A DNA stretch of 64,000 bases from Paraburkholderia diazotrophica (GCF_900108945.1 NZ_FNYE01000002.1:248001-312000); one strand, 5' to 3'. Positions 10,121-19,860 are shown, numbered from the stretch's first letter. Translations and numbers: made by a program. The notes: generated by a model from the sequence alone, not told the origin.

Positions 10121-11011
10121 CTATCGGGGCGCCGGACTATACCCGAGTTCGTATGACAGCTTCTGCGCGCACTCGCGCAGGGCGGTATCGACTGCGCCGC
10201 CCCACGCGATGTCGAATGCGCCCTCGTGACCCAGCGCGATCAGCCCGAGCGCGAGATCGCCGTTCGAATCGAAGACGGGCGTGCAGAACGCGTGTATGGT
10301 CGGCAGCAACATGCCTTCGACGCGGGCCGCGCCATGCGCGCGCACGTCTTCGAGCACGCGCTCGACGTCCTCCGGCGTGGTCGGTGTGTTGGCCGTCGCC
10401 CAACGCTGCGTCTGTGCGAGCTCGCGTTCGATCATCGCGGCCGTCTTGCCACGCGGCAGATAGGCGGCGAACAGCAGCCCCGTCGCGGAACTGAGCATCG
10501 GCATCACATCGCCGAGTTTCAGCGATGCCTTCGCGGGATAACTCGATTCCATCCAGTGCACGACGGTCGGCCCCTGGTTGCCCCACACAGCGATGCCCAC
10601 CGTCATGTCGAGCCGGTCGCGCAGTTCGGCGAGTGCAACGCGCGCGAGCTTCACGCCGTCGACGCGTGCAAGCCGCGCGAGCCCCAGTTGCAATGCGAAG
10701 CCGCCGAGTTCGTAACGACCCGTCAGCGGGTCCTGCGCGACGACGCCCAGGCGCTGGAAACTCACCAGATAGCGGTGCGCTTTCGCCGGGCTCATGCCTG
10801 CGCGCTGCGCGAGGTCGCGCAGCATCATCGCGCGCGGTTCGTGCGTGAGCACCTCGAGCAGACGGAAGCCCACTTCGATGGACTGGATGCCCGAGCGCAG
10901 TTTTTCCTCGCCGGCTTCGCGCTGATCGACGGCATCGTCGTCGACGGAATCGAGCGGTTCGGCGGATTCGGCATCCTGGCGGATCGAAGTTGAACGGGCA
11001 GTCGGTGACAT
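10121..11011 (-). CDS. IclR-family transcriptional regulator
   Basis: This 296-residue protein has an N-terminal winged helix (about residues 40-95: SIEVGFRLLEVL, LRDLAQRAGMSPAKAHRYL) and a C-terminal IclR effector-binding domain (about residues 110-290). The first 38 residues are an acidic, disordered-looking extension. IclR proteins usually control adjacent catabolic operons and bind small aromatic or carboxylic effectors. Here it is divergent from the FAH-family gene at 11176, so that gene group is the likely target. The start at 11011 has no clear Shine-Dalgarno, so a start further upstream is possible. Confidence 0.88.
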   Translation of the reverse strand: MSPTARSTSIRQDAESAEPLDSVDDDAVDQREAGEEKLRSGIQSIEVGFRLLEVLTHEPRAMMLRDLAQRAGMSPAKAHRYLVSFQRLGVVAQDPLTGRYELGGFALQLGLARLARVDGVKLARVALAELRDRLDMTVGIAVWGNQGPTVVHWMESSYPAKASLKLGDVMPMLSSATGLLFAAYLPRGKTAAMIERELAQTQRWATANTPTTPEDVERVLEDVRAHGAARVEGMLLPTIHAFCTPVFDSNGDLALGLIALGHEGAFDIAWGGAVDTALRECAQKLSYELGYSPAPR

Positions 11012-11109
11012 AGGCAACGGGTCGGGCAGTGAATGTGAAAACGGCAGCGGGCAAACGACGCAAACCAGGCGCGCGTCGCGATGTGCAAAAGCCCGCATGA
11101 GGCGTCCGC

Positions 11110-11139
11110 TTGGGCCGCGCCGATTCACCATCGTAGAAT
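11110..11139 (+). promoter_or_regulatory. Possible sigma70 promoter of the FAH group
   Basis: TTGGGC and TAGAAT are separated by 18 bp and end about 37 bp before the start codon of the FAH-family gene. They sit in the region shared with the divergent iclR gene, where an IclR operator would be expected. Confidence 0.35.
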
Positions 11140-11175
11140 ACATTCCTCTTATCGTCATCCATACGCTTTCCCGCC

Positions 11176-12168
11176 ATGAAACTTGCCACGCTGAAGGACG
11201 GCACGCGCGACGGTCAACTGATCGTCGTTTCGCGCGACCTGCATACGGCCGCCATCGCCGACACCATCGCGCCAACGATGCAGCGCGTCCTCGATGACTG
11301 GACCTTCTACGCGCCGCAACTGCGCGACCTGTACGACGAGTTGAATCAAGGCCGCGCGCGCAACACGTTTTCATTCGACGCGAAGGAATGCATGGCGCCG
11401 TTGCCGCGCGCGTTCCAATGGGCGGACGGCTCCGCGTATGTGAACCACGTCGAGCTGGTGCGCCGCGCGCGCGGCGCGGAAATGCCGCCCGAGTTCTGGA
11501 CCGATCCGTTGATGTACCAGGGCGGCAGTGACGATTTCATTGGACCGAAGGACGACATCGTGTGCGCGTCGGAAGCGTTCGGCATCGATTTCGAGGCGGA
11601 AGTCGCCGTCATTACGGGCGATGTGCCGATGGGCACGAAGCCCGAGCAGGCGTTGAAGAGCATCCGGCTCGTGACGCTCGTCAACGACGTGTCGCTGCGC
11701 AACCTGATTCCCGCCGAACTGGCGAAGGGCTTCGGCTTCTTCCAGAGCAAGCCCGCGACGTCGTTCGCGCCCGTTGCCGTGACGCTCGACGAACTCGGCG
11801 ACGCATGGCGCGAAGGCCGCGTGCATCGTCCGATGATCGTTCACTGGAACGGCAGGAAGATCGGCCAGCCGGATGCGGGCACCGACATGGTGTTCAACTT
11901 CGGCCAGCTGATCGCCCATGCGGCGAAGACGCGCAACTTGCGCGCGGGCGCGATCGTCGGCTCGGGCACGGTCTCGAACAAGGATGCGAAGCGCGGCTAC
12001 TGCTGCATCGCCGAGAAGCGCTGCCTCGAAACGATCGAGCACGGAGCGGCGCAAACCGAGTTCATGAAGTTCGGCGACACGGTGAAGATCGAGATGTTCG
12101 ACGAAGCAGGCAAGTCGATTTTCGGTTCGATCGATCAGGCCGTTGCGCCGCTCGAAGACGCGCAGTGA
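11176..12168 (+). CDS. Fumarylacetoacetate hydrolase family protein
   Basis: This 330-residue protein has the FAH fold: a short N-terminal domain (residues 1-75) and the catalytic domain with the acidic metal-binding pattern around DFEAEVAVITGDVP and the conserved SKDAKRG-like segment near residue 275. Members hydrolyse C-C bonds of acylpyruvates or decarboxylate ring-cleavage products. It is the first gene of a rightward group that continues with a periplasmic binding protein and an enoyl-CoA hydratase and faces an IclR regulator, which suggests an aromatic or branched acid pathway. The exact substrate cannot be read from the sequence. Confidence 0.88.
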   Translation: MKLATLKDGTRDGQLIVVSRDLHTAAIADTIAPTMQRVLDDWTFYAPQLRDLYDELNQGRARNTFSFDAKECMAPLPRAFQWADGSAYVNHVELVRRARGAEMPPEFWTDPLMYQGGSDDFIGPKDDIVCASEAFGIDFEAEVAVITGDVPMGTKPEQALKSIRLVTLVNDVSLRNLIPAELAKGFGFFQSKPATSFAPVAVTLDELGDAWREGRVHRPMIVHWNGRKIGQPDAGTDMVFNFGQLIAHAAKTRNLRAGAIVGSGTVSNKDAKRGYCCIAEKRCLETIEHGAAQTEFMKFGDTVKIEMFDEAGKSIFGSIDQAVAPLEDAQ

Positions 12169-12376
12169 GAGGGCATCGTGCATGACGTGCCGAAGCGCGT
12201 CATGCATGCATCGAGTCGAGCGAACCGAAAGGGTTTCGCCCGATGCCGATAGCGCCGCGCGCGCCGCTACACTGACGCTCGCGCGGAGCCATCGAGTCTC
12301 GCAGCCGCTGATGTTCCGATGGCCGGACAGCGCAAGCCACGCAGCATCGCAGAACGCACAAAAAAGGAGACACGGC

Positions 12377-13585
12377 ATGCCGCGATACGGGACGTTTGCA
12401 TTTTCAACTTTGCGCGAGCGCTTTACGAACTCTCGCGCCACAGGCCGGCGCACAGTATTCGGCGCCACGCTTTCTCTTCTGCCTGGACTCGCATTCGCGC
12501 AGGTGAAGATCGGCCTCGTGCTGTCGCTGACGGGACCGGCCGCATCGCTCGGCATTCCCGCGCGCGATACCTCGACGCTCTTTCCGAAAGAAGTCGCCGG
12601 CCAGAAGATCGAATACATCGTGCTCGACGATGCATCCGATACCACGCAAGCCGTGCAGGACACGAAGAAGCTGATCTCCGAAAATCATGTCGATGCGATC
12701 ATCGGCTCGTCGATCACGCCGAACTCGCTTGCGATGATCGACGTGATCGCCGAAGGTGAAACGCCTGCGATTTCGTTGGCGTCGTCGGCGAAGATCATCG
12801 AGCCCGTCGATGCGAAGCGGCACTGGATGTTCAAGACGCCGCAAACGGACGCGATGATGGCGTCCGCGATTACCGAGCACGCGAGCCAGCACGGCGTGAA
12901 GACGCTCGCGTACATCGGCCAGGCGGATGCGCTCGGCGAGACGTTCTACGCGGAAGTCGCGAAGTTCGCGCAGATCCATCACATCAGCGTGGTGGCCAAC
13001 GAGCGCTTCAACCGCACCGACCCCAGCGTCACCGGTCAGATCCTCAAGATCATGGCGGCGAACCCGGATGCCGTCGTCGTGGGCGCGGCGGGCACGCCGG
13101 CCGCGCTGCCGCCGAAGACGCTGATTTCGCGCGGCTACAAGGGCAAGATCTACCATAACCACGGCGTCGGCAATAACGACTTCCTGCGCGTGTGCGGCGC
13201 CGATTGCAACGGCACGTTCCTGCCCGCGAGTCCCGTGCTTGTCGCATCGCAGCTTCCCGCGGACTATGCTTCGAAGCGTCTCGCGCTCGATTACATCGCG
13301 CACTTTGAGAAGCTGCGCGGGCCGGGCAGCGTATCGGCGTTCGGCTCGTATGCGTGGGACGCGAGCATGCTGCTGAACAACGCGATTCCCGTCGCGCTGA
13401 AATCGGCCGCGCCCGGAACGGTCGAGTTTCGCCGCGCGTTGCGTGATGCGCTCGAAGCGACACGCGGTCTCGCCGACACGAACGGCGTCGTCAACATGAG
13501 CACGACGGATCACCTGGGCCTCGATCAGCGCGCGCGCGTGATGGTTGAGATTCGCAGCGCGAAGTGGGTGTATCAGCCGCGCTAG
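12377..13585 (+). CDS. ABC transporter binding protein, Leu/Ile/Val type
   Basis: This 402-residue protein has a signal peptide (hydrophobic core about residues 25-40, [14 protein letters not shown]) followed by a Peripla_BP_6 type I binding fold that begins [17 protein letters not shown]. Such proteins bind branched amino acids or small carboxylates and aromatic acids in the periplasm. AAAAAGGAG stands 9 nt before the ATG at 12377, which fixes the start against the longer open frame. No permease or ATPase gene is adjacent, so it must work with components encoded elsewhere or act as a sensor. Co-orientation with FAH and ECH genes suggests a shared substrate. Confidence 0.9.
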   Translation: MPRYGTFAFSTLRERFTNSRATGRRTVFGATLSLLPGLAFAQVKIGLVLSLTGPAASLGIPARDTSTLFPKEVAGQKIEYIVLDDASDTTQAVQDTKKLISENHVDAIIGSSITPNSLAMIDVIAEGETPAISLASSAKIIEPVDAKRHWMFKTPQTDAMMASAITEHASQHGVKTLAYIGQADALGETFYAEVAKFAQIHHISVVANERFNRTDPSVTGQILKIMAANPDAVVVGAAGTPAALPPKTLISRGYKGKIYHNHGVGNNDFLRVCGADCNGTFLPASPVLVASQLPADYASKRLALDYIAHFEKLRGPGSVSAFGSYAWDASMLLNNAIPVALKSAAPGTVEFRRALRDALEATRGLADTNGVVNMSTTDHLGLDQRARVMVEIRSAKWVYQPR

Positions 13586-13676
13586 AACGCGGTGTGCTCG
13601 CGCGGCGCAGCGTCGGCTGCGCCGCGTGCGTGAAGTGTGTTCCGACGCCGACGCGTCGCTCTTACGGATGTCAGCC

Positions 13677-14528
13677 ATGTCTCACGAATCGGAATCGCAA
13701 TCGGTCGAACCCGCGTTTTACGCGCACTACAAGTCGCTGCGCGTGCGACGGCATGCGCACGGCATCCTCGAAATCGTGATGAGCGGCGAGGGCACGAACA
13801 AGAGCAATCTCGCGACGGCTGACGCGAACATGCATCGCGAACTCGCCGACATCTGGCGCGACGTCGATCGCGATCCGGAGACGCGCGTCGTGGTGATTCG
13901 CGGCGAGGGCAAGGGCTTTTCGGCGGGCGGCGACCTGGGTCTCGTCGAAGACATGGCCAACGACTTCGATGTGCGCACGCGCGTATGGCGCGAAGCGCGC
14001 GACCTCGTCTACAACGTGATCAATTGCAGCAAGCCGATCGTGTCGGCGATGCACGGACCGGCTGTGGGCGCGGGGCTCGTCGCGGGACTGCTCGCCGATA
14101 TTTCGATTGCGACGAAATCGGCGCGCATCATCGACGGGCACACGCGTCTGGGCGTCGCGGCAGGCGACCACGCGGCGATCGTGTGGCCGCTTCTCTGCGG
14201 GATGGCGAAAGCGAAGTACTACCTGATGCTGTGCGAGCCGGTGAGCGGTGAGGAAGCCGAGCGGATCGGCCTCGTATCGCTCGCCGTCGACGACAACGAT
14301 CTGCTGCCGAAGACATTCGAAGTCGCGCGCAAGCTCGCAAATGGTTCGCAGACGGCGATTCGCTGGACCAAGTACGCGTTGAACAACTGGCTGCGCTCGG
14401 CGGGGCCGGCGTTCGACACATCGCTGGCGCTGGAATTCATGGGCTTCGCGGGACCGGACGTGCAGGAGGGCGTGGCATCGCTGCGCGAACGGCGCGCGCC
14501 GGATTTTTCGGGCAAGGAGCCGTTCTGA
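13677..14528 (+). CDS. Enoyl-CoA hydratase/isomerase family protein
   Basis: This 283-residue crotonase-fold protein has the CoA and oxyanion-hole motifs [12 protein letters not shown] (about residue 80) and [14 protein letters not shown] (about residue 125). It would hydrate or isomerise a 2-enoyl-CoA in the cytoplasm. A second in-frame ATG lies 9 nt upstream (13668); neither has a clear Shine-Dalgarno. It closes the FAH/binding-protein group. In crotonases the catalytic Glu pair varies; here the second position lies in [12 protein letters not shown], so the precise reaction is uncertain. Confidence 0.87.
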   Translation: MSHESESQSVEPAFYAHYKSLRVRRHAHGILEIVMSGEGTNKSNLATADANMHRELADIWRDVDRDPETRVVVIRGEGKGFSAGGDLGLVEDMANDFDVRTRVWREARDLVYNVINCSKPIVSAMHGPAVGAGLVAGLLADISIATKSARIIDGHTRLGVAAGDHAAIVWPLLCGMAKAKYYLMLCEPVSGEEAERIGLVSLAVDDNDLLPKTFEVARKLANGSQTAIRWTKYALNNWLRSAGPAFDTSLALEFMGFAGPDVQEGVASLRERRAPDFSGKEPF

Positions 14529-14661
14529 CGATGGCGCGGCGGCAACTGCGTTGATCGTCGGCGATGCTGGTGCAGGAGCATTCCTTGCGGCCGCGAATCG
14601 GCGAATGCTGCTTTAGGGAAACGCAAAACCATCACCGGCAGAAGCGCACGATAAGTGCGCC

Positions 14662-14709
14662 CAACCGGGCACACAACCGGGCACCCAACCAGGCACCCAA
14701 CGAGGCATT
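14662..14709 (+). repeat. Four tandem copies of a 12-bp repeat
   Basis: Four 12-bp units (consensus CAACCGGGCACC, last copies with 1-4 changes) run head to tail in the 289-bp gap before phaM. No gene is evident there. The array sits about 45 bp upstream of the predicted phaM -10 box. Confidence 0.75.
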
Positions 14710-14752
14710 TAATCGGCAGCAATTCGCGGGGCCAGCCGCAAACGGCGCGCGG

Positions 14753-14758
14753 TATGAT
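14753..14758 (+). promoter_or_regulatory. Possible -10 box for phaM
   Basis: The hexamer TATGAT lies 60 bp before the phaM start. No good -35 is visible. Confidence 0.3.
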
Positions 14759-14817
14759 CGAACAGCATGCCTATGCCGCACGCTGGAACCGAACTCAGGA
14801 AATCAAGGAGAACCGCA

Positions 14818-15591
14818 ATGACCGACACACCAGGCTCGACGCCACCGTTTCCAGGCTTTCCCGGTTTCCCGCCCGCCGAAATGCTCGACCGCATGTGGGG
14901 CATGATGCGTCTCACGCCGTTCGGCGCTGCGTTTCCGGGCACGCATCCGGGCGCGGCGCAGGGCATCGTGCCATCGCTGTCGATGATGTCCGACATGATG
15001 GCGCCGCTCACCAACGTCGAGGAACTCGACAAGCGCATCACCGACATGCGCGCCGTCGAGCAATGGCTCAAGCTCAATCTGAACATGCTGCAATCGGCGA
15101 TTCAGGCGCTCGAAGTACAGCGCGCGACGCTCTCGACGCTGCGCGCGTTCGGCGCATTTGCGCAGCAGGCGATGACGCAGCCCGCAGCCGACGTGCAGCC
15201 GAAGCAGCCGGAGCAGCCCGAGCAGCCGAAGCAGCCGGAGCCGCAGCCTGCCGCAAGCGCGCAGGAAGCTGGCGAGGCGACGCCGCCGCCCGCGTTCGAT
15301 GCGTCGGGCTGGTGGAATCTGCTGCAGGCGCAGTTCAACCAGATCGCGCAGTTCGCGATGGCGCAGCCGGCTGCGACGACGGCGACAGGCGCATCGGAAG
15401 CGGGCGCGGGAATCGAACCGAGCGATCTCGAACCAGACGATGCCCCAGACTCCGGCCCCGAAGCGGACGCCGCAGCGCAAGCGAAAGCCGCCGACGACGG
15501 GGACGGGCCGCGTCCCGCCGCGAAACGCCCGGCTGCGAAGCGCGCAACGGGCGGATCAGCGGCGAAGAAAACTTCATCGGCGTCCGAATGA
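14818..15591 (+). CDS. phaM: PhaM-type PHB granule regulatory protein
   Basis: This 257-residue protein has a Pro/Phe/Gly-rich N terminus, a helical core (about residues 60-115, VEELDKRITDMRAVEQWLKL) that strongly recalls PhaM of Ralstonia eutropha, a PQ-repeat linker (about 125-145), and an Ala/Lys/Arg-rich C-terminal tail with AAKRP-like motifs typical of histone-like DNA binding. In Ralstonia, PhaM activates PHB synthase PhaC1 and tethers granules to the nucleoid. AAGGAG 7 nt before the ATG at 14818 fixes the start. A strong terminator follows, so it is a single-gene unit. Confidence 0.8.
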   Translation: MTDTPGSTPPFPGFPGFPPAEMLDRMWGMMRLTPFGAAFPGTHPGAAQGIVPSLSMMSDMMAPLTNVEELDKRITDMRAVEQWLKLNLNMLQSAIQALEVQRATLSTLRAFGAFAQQAMTQPAADVQPKQPEQPEQPKQPEPQPAASAQEAGEATPPPAFDASGWWNLLQAQFNQIAQFAMAQPAATTATGASEAGAGIEPSDLEPDDAPDSGPEADAAAQAKAADDGDGPRPAAKRPAAKRATGGSAAKKTSSASE

Positions 15592-15598
15592 GGTCGTG

Positions 15599-15633
15599 GC
15601 GGTCGTATCGCGGCAAAGCGATACGACCGCTTT
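15599..15633 (+). terminator. Intrinsic terminator of phaM
   Basis: A perfect 13-bp stem (GCGGTCGTATCGC with its complement) closes a 6-nt loop and is followed by TTT. It begins 8 bp after the phaM stop. Confidence 0.8.
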
Positions 15634-16148
15634 AAAACGCGTGCGGTGCGCTAGCACATCCAGTTGAATCCGTGTGGATAGCGTGCGCCGGCGTTGCTTT
15701 ACGTCAATTCAAAGCGCGTCCTGACGGCCCGGGAACAGGGCCGTGCAGCCTCGCGTGCTATCATCGTGTAAGCTTTTTCTGGCCTGCGGGAGCGCGCGAG
15801 CAACGTCGCATCAGCGACAGATTCGCCGCCCATGCCGGTGCCGATACGGTGCCGGAGCGTCCATCGCGGACCCCATGCTGCCGTCCAGGCCGCAAGCTGG
15901 CACGACCTCAGGCACAGGTTCTCCCTCACCCACGGTTGGCCGCGCACTCGAGGCATGAAATCCGTGTGCGCATCACGAGCCGCAGTAGTTCTTTTGCCAA
16001 AGCCTGCATCTTGGCAGCCGATTACCGCGTAAAATTGAAGGCTGCGCTGATGACGGCGAAAGTTCCCGACGCTTCGGAATTTCCGTTCATCCGCAGCAAA
16101 GTAGCAACAGATAACAGACGTCGCCTTGCGCAGAACAGGGGTGGGATC
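15634..16148. other. Long gap with no recognised gene
   Basis: This stretch stays open in the frame of the downstream ferritin-like gene back to 15672, but the translation is Arg/Pro/Ala-rich and looks like non-coding GC-rich DNA. A TAAAAT hexamer at 16030-16035 with TTGGCA at 16011 is a weak promoter candidate because the spacer is only 13 bp. I see nothing else. Confidence 0.4.
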
Positions 16149-17027
16149 ATGAACACCATGCTTTATCCGGAACTTTACAAATCGCTCGAGTCCGTTCGAT
16201 GGGACATGGAGAAGGACATTCCCTGGGACAAATTCGACGCGTCGCTGCTCACTGACGAGCAGGCGGCGACCATCAAGATGAACGCGATCACCGAATGGTC
16301 GGCGCTGCCCGCCACGGAAATGTTCCTGCGCGACAACCACCACGACAGCGACTTCTCCGCATTCATGAGCGTGTGGTTCTTCGAAGAGCAGAAGCACTCG
16401 CTGGTGCTGATGGAATATCTGCGCCGCTTCAAGCCCGATCTGGTGCCGACGGAAGAAGAACTGCACGCAGTCCGTTTCGAATTCGATCCGGCGCCGCCGC
16501 TCGAAACGCTGATGCTGCACTTCTGCGGCGAAATCCGCCTGAACCATTGGTATCGCCGCGCGGCTGAATGGCATACCGAGCCCGTCATCAAGCACATCTA
16601 CGAAACCATTTCGCGCGACGAAGCCCGTCATGGCGGCGCGTATCTGCGCTACATGAAAAAGGCGCTGACGAATTTCGGCGATGTCGCGCGCGCGTCGTTC
16701 GCCAAGATCGGCGTGCTGATGGCTTCCGCGCGTCGCACCGAAAAGCCGCTGCATCCCACGAATCTGCACGTGAACCAGTCGCTGTTCCCGCGCGATACCG
16801 TGCAATCGCGTCTGCCCGATCCGGAGTGGCTCGAACGCTGGCTCGACGAGCAGATCCGTTTCGACGACGGCTGGGAGAAGAAGGTGGTCGAACGCATTCT
16901 GCACAACCTGTCGATCCTGTTCGAGCGCTCGTTCGGTACGGCTCAGGAACTGAACCGCTATCGCAAGGAAGTGGTGACGCGCCTCCAGGCTGAACAGCCG
17001 GTGGCTGCGCATCAGCAACCGGCCTGA
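16149..17027 (+). CDS. Diiron ferritin-like protein
   Basis: This 292-residue protein has the six carboxylate/histidine ligands of a ferritin-like diiron four-helix bundle: Glu57 (ATEMF), Glu80 and His83 (EEQKH), Glu128 (GEIRLNH), Glu158 and His161 (DEARH). The spacing resembles acyl-ACP desaturases and related diiron oxidases rather than iron-storage ferritin. There is no signal peptide. The substrate cannot be told from the sequence; a hydrocarbon or aromatic oxidation is possible. GGGGTGGG precedes the ATG at 16149. A clear terminator follows, so it is probably monocistronic. Confidence 0.75.
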   Translation: MNTMLYPELYKSLESVRWDMEKDIPWDKFDASLLTDEQAATIKMNAITEWSALPATEMFLRDNHHDSDFSAFMSVWFFEEQKHSLVLMEYLRRFKPDLVPTEEELHAVRFEFDPAPPLETLMLHFCGEIRLNHWYRRAAEWHTEPVIKHIYETISRDEARHGGAYLRYMKKALTNFGDVARASFAKIGVLMASARRTEKPLHPTNLHVNQSLFPRDTVQSRLPDPEWLERWLDEQIRFDDGWEKKVVERILHNLSILFERSFGTAQELNRYRKEVVTRLQAEQPVAAHQQPA

Positions 17028-17078
17028 CAGGGGCGGCGCGCCGTCGGCTGAACGCACCGCGCGCGGCACAGAAACGGC

Positions 17079-17118
17079 ACGGCCCGGCAGGTGAAAACCC
17101 GCCGGGCCGTTTTCTTTT
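17079..17118 (+). terminator. Intrinsic terminator
   Basis: A 14-bp stem with one mismatch (ACGGCCCGGCAGGT with ACCCGCCGGGCCGT) closes a GAAA tetraloop and runs into TTTTCTTTT. It ends the ferritin-like gene. Confidence 0.9.
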
Positions 17119-17215
17119 GGGCTTTAAATCCACGCGTCGCCGCCGTTCAGTCCTTCTGCGGCTGCACGAGGCGATTCGAATACACTCGACGCACATCCGC
17201 TAAACGACTTCTCAC

Positions 17216-17698
17216 ATGGCCGCTACTTTCGAACGCAAGCTCACGACGCGTGAGGCCCTCGCACAACTTCGCCCTTCGCTGCCAGGACCCGTGGTCTTCA
17301 CAAATGGTGTTTTCGATATCCTGCATCGCGGGCACGTCACCTATCTCGCGGACGCGAAGGCGCTGGGCGCGACGCTGATCGTCGGCGTGAACAGCGATGC
17401 GTCGGTGCGTATGCTCGGCAAAGGCGACGACCGCCCGATCAACAACGAAGCCGACCGGATGGCGCTGCTGGCGGCGCTGGAAAGCGTCGACTGGGTGGTG
17501 CGTTTCGACGAGCAGACGCCCGTTGCGCTGATCGACGCTTTGCGGCCCGACGTGCTGGTTAAAGGCGGTGACTACGACATGGACAAACTGCCGGAATCCG
17601 CACTCGTGCGCGGCTGGGGCGGCAAGGCGCTGGCGATTCCGTTCGAACACGACCGTTCGACGACGGCGCTCCTCAAGAAAGTGCGCGCGCAGGGTTAA
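17216..17698 (+). CDS. rfaE2: Heptose 1-phosphate adenylyltransferase
   Basis: This 160-residue cytidylyltransferase-fold enzyme converts D-glycero-beta-D-manno-heptose 1-phosphate and ATP to ADP-heptose for the lipopolysaccharide core. It has the nucleotide-binding motif TNGVFDILHRGH (His-x-Gly-His, about residues 30-41) and the conserved KGGDYDMDKLPE. In E. coli this is the C-terminal domain of the fused HldE; here it is a stand-alone protein of the RfaE2/HldC type, so the kinase (RfaE1) must be encoded elsewhere. The start ATG at 17216 gives the normal length. Confidence 0.93.
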   Translation: MAATFERKLTTREALAQLRPSLPGPVVFTNGVFDILHRGHVTYLADAKALGATLIVGVNSDASVRMLGKGDDRPINNEADRMALLAALESVDWVVRFDEQTPVALIDALRPDVLVKGGDYDMDKLPESALVRGWGGKALAIPFEHDRSTTALLKKVRAQG

Positions 17699-17746
17699 GG
17701 GCGACGCGGTGACGATCCGGCCCGCGCGTTTTCGACCCAGCCGCTC

Positions 17747-17986
17747 TTACTGCTTCAGCGCCGAAGCGGCGACAGGCGTGATGGGCGCGGGTCCGCCGAC
17801 GACGGCGAGATCCGTCGAGTCGGCCGCCGACATCGGATACACGCGCAACTGGTCAGGACGCACCTGCCGGCCCAGATGATTCGGTTCGCGAGGCCCCGCC
17901 GCGGGCGACGGGCCGAACAGCCCGCGCATCGTGATGAACGCGAGGATGTTGGCGAGCAGGAGCAGGGCGATTAGCCAGCGCAGCAT
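17747..17986 (-). CDS. Small membrane protein downstream of coaX
   Basis: This 79-residue protein has one N-terminal membrane segment (LRWLIALLLLANILAF) followed by a short periplasmic tail with no known domain. The inner ATG at 17986 has GGTGGAGAC about 8 nt upstream, better than the ATG at 18004, so it is taken as the start. It follows coaX by 39 bp in the same direction and is probably its operon partner. I do not recognise a function; the short hydrophobic start resembles the anchors of SPOR-type proteins. Confidence 0.6.
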   Translation of the reverse strand: MLRWLIALLLLANILAFITMRGLFGPSPAAGPREPNHLGRQVRPDQLRVYPMSAADSTDLAVVGGPAPITPVAASALKQ

Positions 17987-18025
17987 CGTTGAGGTCTCCA
18001 CCATTGTCGGTCCAGTTTTCGGTGT

Positions 18026-18907
18026 TCAGGATGGGCGGGCGTCCCGTAGCGAACTGGCCGAAGCCTCCGCCGCGATCAGCGCGAGTCCCGCCAGCACGAG
18101 CGAATCGTGACGCGTATGCGGTACGCTCAGCGCCTGCGCGAGTTCACCCGAGGCGCCGCCGCTGACGACGAGCCGCACGGGTACTTTCCATTCGTCCTGC
18201 AGATCGCGCCACATCCGCTCGACGAAGCCGATCTGCGCCAACGCGCATCCCGACGACAACGAGCGCGGCGTATCGACCGCGAACCACGCGGCGCGATTCG
18301 CATGTTCGCCTGTGCTTGCGGTGCCGCCGTCGGCGTCGCCGGCGAGCAGGCCGCGCGCGGCGATTGCGTCGAGTGTCGGCAGTTGCGCCGTATGCTCGCC
18401 GAGCGAGCGCATCATCAGCGACCAGCCCGGCGCGATCAATCCACCGACGAACACGCCGTCGGCGTTCAATGCTTCCAGCGTCGTCGCGGTGCCGAACGTC
18501 GCAATCAGCAGCGGTTCCCCCGGAAATGCCGCGCGTGCGCCGATCATGCCCGCCCAGCGGTCGCTGCCGAGTTGCGACGGCGTCGTGTAGCGGTTCGTGA
18601 CGCCGCACTGCTGCGCAGCCGAGCGGATCGTCGTGCGTGGCAGAGCGGGCCAAGATCGGTCGATGAATGCGTCGATGCGGCGCGCGACGGCGTCGCCAGC
18701 GACGTTCGATAACCATGCAGAACCCGGCGCAGGCAGCGTCGACCAGTCCGGCTCATGCCTTGACTGCAAGGGATCGCCCGTACCCTTGACCAACTGGCCA
18801 CCATGCGCGAACGCGCCCGAGTGCGTCTGTGTACCATCGGCCTGAACGAGCGCCCACTTGACCCGGCTATTGCCGGCGTCGATCAGCAGATACGGTGCGC
18901 CACTCAT
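18026..18907 (-). CDS. coaX: Type III pantothenate kinase
   Basis: This 293-residue ASKHA-fold enzyme phosphorylates pantothenate, the first step of coenzyme A synthesis. It has the phosphate-binding start [14 protein letters not shown], the conserved [12 protein letters not shown] region and the FGTATTLE motif. Its ATG overlaps the birA stop codon (ATGA), so the two are translationally coupled, an arrangement common in Burkholderiales. Type III kinases need a monovalent cation and resist feedback by CoA (family knowledge). Confidence 0.95.
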   Translation of the reverse strand: MSGAPYLLIDAGNSRVKWALVQADGTQTHSGAFAHGGQLVKGTGDPLQSRHEPDWSTLPAPGSAWLSNVAGDAVARRIDAFIDRSWPALPRTTIRSAAQQCGVTNRYTTPSQLGSDRWAGMIGARAAFPGEPLLIATFGTATTLEALNADGVFVGGLIAPGWSLMMRSLGEHTAQLPTLDAIAARGLLAGDADGGTASTGEHANRAAWFAVDTPRSLSSGCALAQIGFVERMWRDLQDEWKVPVRLVVSGGASGELAQALSVPHTRHDSLVLAGLALIAAEASASSLRDARPS

Positions 18908-19860
18908 GCGACGCCGCTGCCTTCGTCCGCGAGACGAAGCGACACGTCGCCCGTCGCGATCGCCTGCTGGCCGGATGGCGTATCGAGCAGCAACTGACCG
19001 AGATCGTCGACGCCTGCCGCAACGCCGCGTCCGATCTCGACGCCCTGCTCGAACAGCACGACATCGCGCCCCGCGTAGGCGTGACAGCCGTTCCAGCGTT
19101 GCCGGAACGGCGCGAAGCCTTCCGCGCCGAAGCGCTGCAATGCCGGTTCGAGCGCGTTGAGCTCGGCGGCGAGGGTATCGGTGAGATTCGCGTTCGGCAG
19201 CGCGCGCGAGAGGGCCGTGGGCGCCGCGCCGCGTGCCTGCGCGGGCACGTCCGCGTTGAGCGCGCCGACTTTCGCGGCGAGTTCGTCCGCGCCCTTCACG
19301 TTCGTGCCGATACCGATCACGACGGCGCTGGCGTCCGCCGTGCTCCACGCCGTTTCGATCAGGATGCCGGCGAGCTTGTCGCCTTCGAGCAGCACGTCGT
19401 TCGGCCACTTCAGCGCGATCTGGCCAGGGCCCGCGACGGGCAGCGAACGCAAGCCGTCGACGAGCGCCACGCCCACGGCGAGGCTTAGCCCCGCGAGTCC
19501 TTCGAGCGGCCGCGGCAGCACGCAAGCGACCGAGAACAGCAGCGCATTGCCGGGTTCCGCATACCACGTGCGGCCGCGCCGGCCGCGTCCCGCCGTCTGC
19601 AGATAGGCGACGCGCACGACAGGCCGCGCGAGCGCGCCCGGTTCGCGTGGCAGCGCTTTCATGCGCGCCATCAGGTCGGCGTTGGTCGAGCCCGTCTCTT
19701 CGACGATCTCGATGGGCCAGTCGTGCGCGGCCGGACCGAACAAGGCAACGGCGCGCTGCCGGTCGATTCGCCAGTCGCCCGAGGCGCTGGATGAGTTAGG
19801 GGTATTCATGAGCCGTATTTTAGCCACTGAGTCTGTCATCGTGATCGGGTCGTGACCCAT
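18904..19860 (-). CDS. birA: Biotin--[acetyl-CoA-carboxylase] ligase
   Basis: This enzyme activates biotin with ATP and attaches it to the biotin carrier protein of acetyl-CoA carboxylase. The catalytic motif [12 protein letters not shown] and the [17 protein letters not shown] segment are present. There is no N-terminal helix-turn-helix, so it is a ligase only, not the BirA repressor. The start is uncertain: ATG 19860 has GGAGG 8 nt upstream and gives 318 residues; ATG 19809 (MNTPNSSS, 301 residues) lacks a Shine-Dalgarno. Both precede the conserved domain. It is the first gene of the birA-coaX-small membrane protein operon. Confidence 0.93.
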   Translation of the reverse strand: MGHDPITMTDSVAKIRLMNTPNSSSASGDWRIDRQRAVALFGPAAHDWPIEIVEETGSTNADLMARMKALPREPGALARPVVRVAYLQTAGRGRRGRTWYAEPGNALLFSVACVLPRPLEGLAGLSLAVGVALVDGLRSLPVAGPGQIALKWPNDVLLEGDKLAGILIETAWSTADASAVVIGIGTNVKGADELAAKVGALNADVPAQARGAAPTALSRALPNANLTDTLAAELNALEPALQRFGAEGFAPFRQRWNGCHAYAGRDVVLFEQGVEIGRGVAAGVDDLGQLLLDTPSGQQAIATGDVSLRLADEGSGVA

